31,720 nt of DNA, from IMG/VR virus record IMGVR_UViG_3300005095_000164, positions 1 to 31,720 of that record; one strand, 5' to 3'. Both the position numbers and the translations under genes were made by a program. The notes under the pieces were generated by a model that was given only the letters and a program-made list of their open reading frames with translations, was not told the origin of the DNA and searched no databases. Position 1 is the first letter of the stretch, and every line of letters starts with the position of its first letter. The DNA is from a virus. Positions 6,497-12,321 of this stretch are shown in pieces.

Positions 6497-6526
6497 TTGC
6501 AATTATAACTACTAATACGCTATAAT
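6497..6526 (+). promoter_or_regulatory. Promoter of the tape measure operon
   Basis: TTGCAA (6497-6502), 18-bp spacer, TATAAT (6521-6526). R3 has the same arrangement at 31573-31601. Confidence 0.7.
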
Positions 6527-6548
6527 ACTAATAAAAAAAGGGATAACA

Positions 6549-6998
6549 ATGATTAAAAAACTTAATAAATTCATTCACAAGCTTACTACCACCAATAAAA
6601 CAATAAAAGAAGAAAAAGGTTTAGAGCTTTTTAATACTATTACTATTAATAATAATGATAAAGCTTTCAATAATACCAAGTATCAATCACAAAATTTTGA
6701 GCTTGTATTTGAAAAGCCGAGTAAATATAGTGTTTTAAAAGATATAGAGAAAATTGAAAAATATTCTCAAGATATTACAAAAGAATTTGAAAATCTTGAG
6801 CCTGTTGTATTTAATTATCAATTATTATTATATATATTTAGTTTACTAATAGAATCAAAAGGTATCAAGTATAAAAACAACGAGTTATCAGCCAGCCAAC
6901 TAAAAAAAATAACATACAAAGACGCGGCAGGTAGCTTAGATATAGACTTTCTTGAGGCAATCACTATGTTAGTGTATCAAAAAATAATGGAGTCTTAA
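6549..6998 (+). CDS. Protein of unknown function before the tape measure; candidate tail assembly chaperone
   Basis: A 149-residue protein with AAAAGGGATAACA before the ATG. It begins with a basic, Asn/Thr-rich stretch and ends with a compact helical part (FNYQLLLYIFSLLIESKGIK, then ITYKDAAGSLDIDFLEAITM). I do not recognise the family. In siphoviruses the slot between tail tube genes and the tape measure gene usually holds two overlapping tail assembly chaperone genes (lambda G and GT), and this gene and the next fill that slot. Here the second gene starts by stop-start overlap (TAATG) rather than an obvious slippery-site frameshift. The assignment is positional. Confidence 0.5.
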   Translation: MIKKLNKFIHKLTTTNKTIKEEKGLELFNTITINNNDKAFNNTKYQSQNFELVFEKPSKYSVLKDIEKIEKYSQDITKEFENLEPVVFNYQLLLYIFSLLIESKGIKYKNNELSASQLKKITYKDAAGSLDIDFLEAITMLVYQKIMES

Positions 6999-7366
6999 TG
7001 CAAAATATCATATCGTATTTTAAGTGGGCAATACAAAAAAAAGGCATACAAAAATGCCAAGCCTGCCTACAATTTGCCAAGCTCAACAATAAACAAGTAA
7101 ACTGCCTAAGCTGTCAGGACGCGCCTCCAAGCCTAACAATACTTGAGAAAGCCATTACTCAAGATATTAGTTTACTTTTAACAACCTGTTATAATAGCGA
7201 ACAATTTAAACCAGAAATTACCTGCGCAAACACAATTTTAAGCGCAACATACCCAAAAAATGTGGCTTCTCAAATAATTAAGACCTTTGTAAAAATTTGT
7301 GATTTGTATTATACGGATTATGTAGTTCAAGAAGCGCAAAAACAATTAAATAAATCAAAAGGATAA
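6998..7366 (+). CDS. Small protein with a CxxC...CxxC knuckle, tape-measure-adjacent
   Basis: A 122-residue protein whose ATG shares a base with the previous stop codon, so translation is probably coupled. Residues about 20-41 contain CQAC and CLSC separated by 12 residues (KCQACLQFAKLNNKQ, then VNCLSC), a spacing suited to a zinc knuckle. The remainder looks helical, with three more cysteines. It ends four bases before the tape measure ATG, whose ribosome-binding site lies in its last codons. A tail assembly chaperone role is suggested by location, but a metal knuckle is not a feature I know from such proteins, so a regulatory or scaffold function is also possible. Confidence 0.5.
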   Translation: MQNIISYFKWAIQKKGIQKCQACLQFAKLNNKQVNCLSCQDAPPSLTILEKAITQDISLLLTTCYNSEQFKPEITCANTILSATYPKNVASQIIKTFVKICDLYYTDYVVQEAQKQLNKSKG

Positions 7367-7370
7367 AAAA

Positions 7371-10300
7371 ATGAAAAATACAGAAAATGGACAGTTAGAT
7401 ATTGTATTCAATATTAAATACGACCCCAAAACACTCGAAAAATTAGAAAAATCTCTTGTTAGTGTAAAAAAAGAATTTAAAAGTGGAGTCAAAGAGAGCG
7501 AAGCTTTTGGTAAAAGTTTTGCAGGAGCTTCTTCAAAAATAAATAATTTTAATAGGTATTTAGGATATGCCAAGTCTGGCTTGAGTAGTTTAGGTAGTAA
7601 AGTTGGAGCGGCGGCTTCTTCTTTTTTTAGGCTTTCAGGTAGTTTAGATAGCGCTGGGAGCGCGAGTAGAAGGTCATCTTCTTCTTTTTTAGGTACAAGG
7701 CGTAGCCTTAATTTATTAACTACAAGTGCAACAAAAGCTAAGTCTGCAATTTCTTCTTTGGGTAGTAAGCTTAAATCCGTTGCAACTACCACGCTAAAAT
7801 GGGGCGCTTTAGGCGCTGGGCTTGCAGGTGCAGGTAGTATAATTGGTATAGGTAAAAAAATTGGTAGCGACGGTATTAGCTTTTTAAGTCAAATGGAAAA
7901 ATTTCAGGGGGTCCTCGAGGCTGTTACCAAAAGTAGCGAAAAAGCCCAAAAAAGTATGCAATGGATAAAAGAATTTGCAGAAAAAACCCCCTTTGATTTA
8001 AACGCTACAGCCGAGGCTTTTGTGCAACTAAAAGTAAAAGGAATCGAGCCAACCAATGGCACACTCAAAATTTTAGGCGACACCGCTGCCGCAATGAATA
8101 AGTCTATAGTGGATGCCGTGGAGATGTTAGCTGACGCACTTATTGGTGATAACGAGCGCCTTAATAGCTTTGGTATTAAAGCCAAGGTGGTTGGCAACAA
8201 AATAGCCTACGGCTGGACGGACTCAAGTAACAAATCCAAACTTGTTATTATAGATAACAATAAACAAATTATACAATCCACTCTCTTAGCTATATATAAT
8301 AGTAAATATGCAGGTGCAATGCAAAAACTGGAATCAAGCTGGCAAACTAAAATGTCCAATTTAAAAGCCGCGTGGTCTTCTTTTGCAGGTAAAATAATGA
8401 AAGATAGTGGTATTTTTGATATTTTAAAAGGAACTATAGGCGACACTACAAAAGAATTAAAGAAGTTTACCAACAGTAAAAAAGATTTAAGTGGTATACG
8501 CGCAGGCTTTGTTGCACTTGTAAATTTAGCTTTTAAGCTTGCAAAAGGTATGGTTTACGCAGGCGGCGCTGTTGTTGTAGCGTTTAGTAACATAGGTAAT
8601 GCAATACAAGTTGCAAAGTATTACTTAAATAAATTTACAAATGCGCTTGTAGCTACGGGCTTGGCAGCCTTGGATGTTTTGCATAATATAAGTATATTTG
8701 GCTTGAGCGACGCCAAATTTAAAGAATATACAAACCAGCTACTTGAGTTTAAAAAGGCAGCCAAATTTAAAGATGTGCAAACTCCAGAAGAATTTACAAA
8801 AAAATTTACTGGAGATATGGAAAAAATAAAAGATGGCGTTAAAAGTGTAAATAAAGTTATAGATAATTTACAAAATAATTTAAATAAAAATGCAAAAAAT
8901 TACGATAAAAAGCCTAAAGTAGCGCCAAAAAATGGAACTACTGCGCCAACTACAACAGTGCCAGGCGCAATTAATGGGGACTTGAGTGACGCAGAAAAAA
9001 TCATCAAGAGTCAAAAAAAAGAAGACCCTCTTGATAGCTTAAACAAACAGCTTGCCATTGCAAAAGCTATAAATAATGAGGAAAAAATAAGAGAACTCCA
9101 GCTAAAAAAACTTGAGCTGGAATTAAGAAAGAGCGGAGCTACTCAAGAACAAATACAAAAAGCCATAGCCAAAAAAAGAGAGGAATTTGCAAAAAAAGAT
9201 ATGCAATTAACACAAACTCAAAAAGAAAAAGCTCTAAGCGCAACAATAGCTAAACTTGCAAAAGAAGAAGAATACTACGAAACAATTGGAAATAAAGAAA
9301 AATACAGAGAGGCTCATCTTAAAAAAATGGAGTTAATGTATAAAAGAGAAGGCTATTCTCAATCAAAAATTAACCAAATGTTAGCCGCTGAAAAAGAAAG
9401 ATTAATTCAAAAAGAACAAAAATTACACCTGACTCAAGAAAAAAGATTAAACTCAATAGCTAAAAAAGAAGAAAAAGAAATAGAAAGAGCGCAACAATTG
9501 GCTGCGCAAAAAGAACAACAATATAAAGCTGCCTTACAACAATACTACCAAATTATGGGTATGAAAAGAGAGGCAAACGAATTACAAGTAGAAAATACAG
9601 CCGAAAACCTTTTAAAGGGTGGCTTAAGCCAAGAACAAGTTGCACAAGCTGTTAGTAAGCTAAATACTCAATTTAATATAAAGCTTAAGATAGAAAATAA
9701 GGAACAACTTCTTGAGTATTACAATACAATTAAAAACAGCGAAAAAGCTCTTCAACTTGAGTTGGAAATTACCAAATTAAAATGGCAGGAAAAAGGTTTT
9801 ACAGCTGCGCAGATTCAAGATATGTTAGCTGTTAAAACTCAAGAAATTAATGATAAGCTCAAGGCGCAACAAAACACTATATTTGGTGGGCTTTATAAAT
9901 ACCACCTCGAGTTAAAAAAGAAGATTCTGGATACAAACAACTTAACTTACCAAAGCTTTAATAAAATTGAAAACGGGCTTGTAAATGGATTCACAAACTT
10001 TTTTGATGTTACAAGTAAGGGTTTTTTAAACTTTAAAACCTTATCCAAAACCCTTTTTAAGGACATATTAGTAGAAATAGAAAGATTAATTATTAAAACT
10101 TTAGTGTTAAAAGCTATTCAAGCCTCACTTGGGTTTTTCGGGTTTAGTAAAGGTGGTGTATTTGGAGGTGGAGATGTTCAGCCGTTTGCAAAGGGTGGTG
10201 TTTTATATAATGGCGCAGAGCGCTTCGCTTCGGGAGGCGTTTTTTCTTCTCCTACTTTTTTTGGTATGCAAAGCGGGCTGGGGGTATTAGGCGAAGCTGG

Positions 10301-10559
10301 TCCCGAGGCAATTCTTCCTTTAAAAAGAGGTAAAAATGGCAGCTTAGGCGTAGTTGCACACCAAAACCAAGGCGCAAATGTTAATGTTATAGTAAATAAT
10401 AATGCACCTGTTGCAGTATCAACAGCGCCAAAAAATGGTGGTATTGAAGTAAATATAGAAGAAATTAAAGCCGAAATTGCACAGGAGTTTAACACAGGAG
10501 ATGGCGTTGTAGCTAATAGCCTTACAAATAATTATGGAGTATCAAAAGTTTTAAGATAA
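7371..10559 (+). CDS. Tail tape measure protein
   Basis: A 1,062-residue protein, the longest in the window. The start is a Gly/Ser/Ala-rich coiled region. Residues about 170-250 carry the tape-measure N-terminal domain (MEKFQGVLEAVTKSSEKAQK, then FAEKTPFDLNATAEAFVQLK). Hydrophobic segments follow near residues 370-410. The middle has four diverged helical repeats (about residues 551-600, 628-682, 714-767 and 776-826). The C-terminus has the lambda-H-like Gly-rich motif FASGGVFSSPTFFGMQSG, then LGEAGPEAILPL. It sets tail length and takes part in DNA ejection; at 0.15 nm per residue it predicts a tail near 160 nm. It is followed by the standard hairpin terminator. Confidence is high because motifs, size and neighbours agree. 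Confidence 0.95.
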   Translation: MKNTENGQLDIVFNIKYDPKTLEKLEKSLVSVKKEFKSGVKESEAFGKSFAGASSKINNFNRYLGYAKSGLSSLGSKVGAAASSFFRLSGSLDSAGSASRRSSSSFLGTRRSLNLLTTSATKAKSAISSLGSKLKSVATTTLKWGALGAGLAGAGSIIGIGKKIGSDGISFLSQMEKFQGVLEAVTKSSEKAQKSMQWIKEFAEKTPFDLNATAEAFVQLKVKGIEPTNGTLKILGDTAAAMNKSIVDAVEMLADALIGDNERLNSFGIKAKVVGNKIAYGWTDSSNKSKLVIIDNNKQIIQSTLLAIYNSKYAGAMQKLESSWQTKMSNLKAAWSSFAGKIMKDSGIFDILKGTIGDTTKELKKFTNSKKDLSGIRAGFVALVNLAFKLAKGMVYAGGAVVVAFSNIGNAIQVAKYYLNKFTNALVATGLAALDVLHNISIFGLSDAKFKEYTNQLLEFKKAAKFKDVQTPEEFTKKFTGDMEKIKDGVKSVNKVIDNLQNNLNKNAKNYDKKPKVAPKNGTTAPTTTVPGAINGDLSDAEKIIKSQKKEDPLDSLNKQLAIAKAINNEEKIRELQLKKLELELRKSGATQEQIQKAIAKKREEFAKKDMQLTQTQKEKALSATIAKLAKEEEYYETIGNKEKYREAHLKKMELMYKREGYSQSKINQMLAAEKERLIQKEQKLHLTQEKRLNSIAKKEEKEIERAQQLAAQKEQQYKAALQQYYQIMGMKREANELQVENTAENLLKGGLSQEQVAQAVSKLNTQFNIKLKIENKEQLLEYYNTIKNSEKALQLELEITKLKWQEKGFTAAQIQDMLAVKTQEINDKLKAQQNTIFGGLYKYHLELKKKILDTNNLTYQSFNKIENGLVNGFTNFFDVTSKGFLNFKTLSKTLFKDILVEIERLIIKTLVLKAIQASLGFFGFSKGGVFGGGDVQPFAKGGVLYNGAERFASGGVFSSPTFFGMQSGLGVLGEAGPEAILPLKRGKNGSLGVVAHQNQGANVNVIVNNNAPVAVSTAPKNGGIEVNIEEIKAEIAQEFNTGDGVVANSLTNNYGVSKVLR

Positions 10560-10562
10560 AAG

Positions 10563-10577
10563 AGAGGCTTCGCCTCT
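10563..10577 (+). terminator. Hairpin terminator after the tape measure gene
   Basis: AGAGGC-TTC-GCCTCT, followed by TCTTCT, just after the stop codon. Same hairpin as at 1790-1804. Confidence 0.75.
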
Positions 10578-10659
10578 TCTTCTAAAAAAAAAGAATGAGG
10601 CTTAACTCAAAAGAAGAAAAATCTCCCCTCTCTCACCCAGCCTCTCTCTTTTTAAGGAA
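10578..10659. repeat. Dispersed inverted-repeat element E5 (diverged)
   Basis: Directly after the terminator hairpin. The left end is TCTAAAAAAAAAGAATGAGG and the right end finishes CTCTTTTTAAGGAA. More diverged than E1 or E4, but in the same order relative to the gene end. Confidence 0.4.
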
Positions 10660-10838
10660 AAAAAGAAAACTCCTAAAGAAAGAAAAACTCTCAACCACCA
10701 AAAACCCAATCCTTCCCTTTTTAAAGAAAAAAAATAAAAGAAATTTACTACTTTTTACTACTTTTTAGCTATTTAAGCGCTTATCTATCTTAAAAAAGAA
10801 TATAACATATATATATAAAAACACAAAATGGAGAAAAT

Positions 10839-10880
10839 ATGAAAAAAATCACAAAAAATTTTAAAAAATACCCTGTTTAA
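10839..10880 (+). CDS. Array A unit 1 mini-ORF, 13 residues
   Basis: MKKITKNFKKYPV, with GGAG six bases before the ATG. The stop TAA is part of the next unit's -35-like TTTAAGAGC. Too short to assign a function; listed because the unit has a promoter and a ribosome-binding site. Confidence 0.3.
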   Translation: MKKITKNFKKYPV

Positions 10881-10942
10881 GAGCTTCTTGCCAAAAGTTT
10901 TTAATATAACATATATATATAGAAACACAAATAAGGAGCCAA

Positions 10943-11020
10943 ATGGAAAGAAATTTAAAGAAATTTGCATTTTTTTTACTAAAAATACTAATTAAGAGAA
11001 GATTTGGTTATCTTCTGTAA
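10943..11020 (+). CDS. Array A unit 2 mini-ORF, 25 residues
   Basis: The ORF starts MERNLKKFAFFLLKILIKRR and ends FGYLL, with AAGGAG six bases before the ATG. The peptide has a basic start, a hydrophobic middle and then a basic end, which could insert in or lie on a membrane. It is similar in its first ten residues to the products at 11168, 11278 and 16065. The stop TAA overlaps the next unit's TAATATAAC. Confidence 0.4.
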   Translation: MERNLKKFAFFLLKILIKRRFGYLL

Positions 11021-11167
11021 TATAACAATTATATAAGTAGTTAAGAAAGGTGCAAAAATGGAAATTTAAAGAAATTTAAGGTTTTTTTTAAAAATAAGTG
11101 GTTTAGGAGCTTCTTAGTGAAACTTTCCAATATAACATATATATAGAAAGTTTAATAAGGAGTAAAA

Positions 11168-11257
11168 ATGAGAAATTTTAAAAAATTCACTATTTTTTTA
11201 AAAATAGATGGTTTAAGAGCGTTTTCTTTCAAATTTTATAATATAACAATAGTATGA
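11168..11257 (+). CDS. Array A unit 4 mini-ORF, 29 residues
   Basis: It begins MRNFKKFTIFLKIDGLRAF and has AAGGAG before the ATG. The coding stretch runs through the next unit's promoter and ends at a TGA within its leader. The same basic plus hydrophobic start is found in the sibling ORFs. No function can be given. Confidence 0.4.
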   Translation: MRNFKKFTIFLKIDGLRAFSFKFYNITIV

Positions 11258-11277
11258 GAAAGTCAAAAGGAGAAAAT

Positions 11278-11367
11278 ATGAGAAATTTAAAGAAATTGCA
11301 ACTTTTTTTTCAAAAAAAGGCAATTAAGAGCTTCTTTCAAAAAGTTTTTAATATAACAATTATATAG
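11278..11367 (+). CDS. Array A unit 5 mini-ORF, 29 residues
   Basis: It begins MRNLKKLQLFFQKKAIKSFF. AAAGGAG lies eight bases before the ATG. It is nearly the same length and design as unit 4 and also reads through the next promoter (ending N-I-T-I-I, encoded by the AATATAACAATTATA box). Shared ends therefore come from the shared promoter sequence. Confidence 0.4.
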   Translation: MRNLKKLQLFFQKKAIKSFFQKVFNITII

Positions 11368-11388
11368 AAACAAACAAAAGGAGTAAAA

Positions 11389-11607
11389 ATGAAAAAAAAC
11401 CAAGAAAAACTTAAAATTAAACTAACTAAAGTTTTTATTTTTAAAAACTATGTTATAATAAATATAGAAAAGCTGATAAGGACATTGCGGTGTCTTTACC
11501 AGCCCGCTCTTAATAACAAAGAGCGGCAAAGGAAAGCCCGAGGTGCTACCAAAAGGGTAGCTAAAAAAATAAAATCTCAAAAAAATAAAAAAAAGGAATC
11601 ACAATGA
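11389..11607 (+). CDS. Array A unit 6 ORF, 72 residues, overlapping the leader RNA element
   Basis: It starts MKKNQEKLKIKLTKVFIFKN after AAAGGAG and ends in a very basic tail. Its stop codon overlaps the ATG of the 11604 gene by four bases (ATGA), normally a sign of coupled translation. However, its second half (from about 11461) is the structured leader RNA described below, and a second promoter (TATAAT at 11454-11459) lies inside it. The loops of that RNA change length between copies, which does not fit conserved protein coding. It may be a leader peptide whose translation affects RNA folding. Confidence 0.35.
   Translation: MKKNQEKLKIKLTKVFIFKNYVIINIEKLIRTLRCLYQPALNNKERQRKARGATKRVAKKIKSQKNKKKESQ
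11454..11459 (+). promoter_or_regulatory. Internal promoter before leader RNA copy 1
   Basis: TGTTATAAT, with transcription expected to start near 11466, just before the first hairpin of the leader RNA (11477). No clear -35 box. Confidence 0.5.
11477..11561 (+). ncRNA. Structured leader RNA element, copy 1 (three hairpins)
   Basis: Hairpin 1: TAAGGACA pairs with TGTCTTTA around the loop TTGCGG (11477-11498). Hairpin 2: CCGCTCTT/AAGAGCGG with loop AATAACA (11504-11526). A linker CAAAGGAAAG leads to hairpin 3: GCTACC/GGTAGC (11545-11561). The gene start is at 11604. Copy 2 at 12156 has the same three hairpins with compensatory base changes. I do not recognise a known riboswitch class. Confidence 0.7.
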
Positions 11608-12101
11608 CAAATTCAAAAGTAAACACAAACAAGGCATTAGTAAAAGAGGCAGTTAAAGTATATACAAAGTATTTAACAAAAGTTCAAAACCAAAAAAACG
11701 CTCAAAAAAGAGCCGAAGAGGTAGTTGCAAAGGTAGCTAAAAAAGGAGACGAAGCCTTAAAAAGAGCTATCAATGGCACAAAAATCTGGCTAAATAAAGA
11801 TGTTATAGGTTTAGATAAAAACATTAAAAAGTTAGCTGGTAAAAATATAAAAATTGGAAAAGATATTGAAATAGATAAATACACAACTAAAAACGAAGAG
11901 CTTTTAATAAATGCAAAGGCATTAGCTTGTTTAGCTAAAGTAGCTAAAGCTCAAGAGGAAGAGAGATATGCACATATAGTTGAAAGTGCAGATAAAATTG
12001 AGGTATATTTAAGCGAGTATCCAATTCTTGAGGCTTGGAACTATATTGATGATAGTGCAGAAGACGAAAACGCAGAGCTTGTTTTAAGCTTCGCAATCTA
12101 A
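11604..12101 (+). CDS. Lysine-rich protein of unknown function with acidic C-terminus
   Basis: A 165-residue protein with AAAAGGAATCACA before the ATG. The first half is basic and helical (NKALVKEAVKVYTKYLTKVQ, then AEEVVAKVAKKGDEALKRA) and the last 30 residues are acidic (YIDDSAEDENAELVLSFAI). No domain is recognised. It is the first full gene after array A and carries leader RNA copy 1, the element also found before the helicase and the 16384 and 17346 genes. A shared control of these four genes is likely, so an early or replication-linked role, perhaps DNA binding, is possible but unproven. A strong terminator follows at 12106. Confidence 0.6.
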   Translation: MTNSKVNTNKALVKEAVKVYTKYLTKVQNQKNAQKRAEEVVAKVAKKGDEALKRAINGTKIWLNKDVIGLDKNIKKLAGKNIKIGKDIEIDKYTTKNEELLINAKALACLAKVAKAQEEERYAHIVESADKIEVYLSEYPILEAWNYIDDSAEDENAELVLSFAI

Positions 12102-12105
12102 GCGC

Positions 12106-12126
12106 AAGCCCCTAAAAATGGGGCTT
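12106..12126 (+). terminator. Intrinsic terminator
   Basis: AAGCCCC-TAAAAAT-GGGGCTT, a perfect 7-bp stem followed by CTTCTTCTTT, five bases after the stop of the 11604 gene. Confidence 0.85.
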
Positions 12127-12155
12127 CTTCTTCTTTCAGGAAAAAAAAATCCTTA

Positions 12156-12248
12156 ATTATTGAGAGCGTTAAGGCGCTTTCAATAATCCTCTCTTAAGTA
12201 ACAAAGAGAGGAAAGGAAAGTAACAATGAGGCGCTACCAATGGGTAGC
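12156..12248 (+). ncRNA. Structured leader RNA element, copy 2 (upstream of the helicase)
   Basis: Hairpin 1: ATTATTGAGAGCG/CGCTTTCAATAAT, 13 bp with one G-U pair and loop TTAAGG. Hairpin 2: CCTCTCTT/AAGAGAGG with loop AAGTAACA (12188-12211). Linker AAAGGAAAGTAACAATGAGG. Hairpin 3: GCTACC/GGTAGC (12233-12248). Relative to copy 1, hairpin 2 swaps a G-C pair for a T-A pair, which preserves the stem. The linker also holds a ribosome-binding site and an ATG. Confidence 0.75.
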
Positions 12249-12321
12249 CAACAAAAGAAATAAAATCTCAAAAAAAACAAAAAGAAAGGATTTATTATGG
12301 AAAAAATTAAAAACCATTTAA
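12226..12321 (+). CDS. Possible 31-residue leader peptide overlapping the helicase start
   Basis: ATG at 12226 lies four bases after GGAAAG. The peptide starts MRRYQWVANKRNKISKKTKR and ends 25 bases inside the helicase gene in another frame. Ribosomes translating it would pass through hairpin 3 of the leader RNA. This would suit control of the helicase by upstream translation, but copies 3 and 4 have no matching ORF. Confidence 0.3.
   Translation: MRRYQWVANKRNKISKKTKRKDLLWKKLKTI

Larger units (their letters stand above)
10772..11367 (+). repeat. Array A: six tandem promoter plus mini-ORF units
   Basis: Each unit of about 104-116 bp has a -35-like TTTAAGAGC, a -10 region ending AATATAACA (at 10799, 10903, 11019, 11129, 11240 and 11351), a ribosome-binding site AGGAG and an ATG. 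Most units then carry AAATTTAAAGAAATTT and a T-tract facing an A-tract. The stop codon of one mini-ORF often lies in the next unit's promoter. The third unit encodes only Met-Glu-Ile (11058-11069), so DNA or RNA features are kept even where the ORF is lost. The sixth unit drives the ORF at 11389. Confidence 0.85.

Noticed and set aside
6288-6515. ORFs of 62-80 codons on both strands in the R1 right arm
   Set aside because: They cross the TGGCA arrays and hairpins, have no ribosome-binding site, and the frames are not kept in R2 and R3.
7355-10495. Minus-strand ORFs inside the tape measure gene (88-145 codons)
   Set aside because: They are shadows of the tape measure frame, caused by alanine- and serine-rich codons. 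No ribosome-binding sites or independent promoters.
10772-11367. CRISPR array
   Set aside because: The repeats are 104-116 bp apart with long, partly conserved spacing, contain promoters and start codons, and have no short identical direct repeats with unique spacers. No cas genes are nearby.
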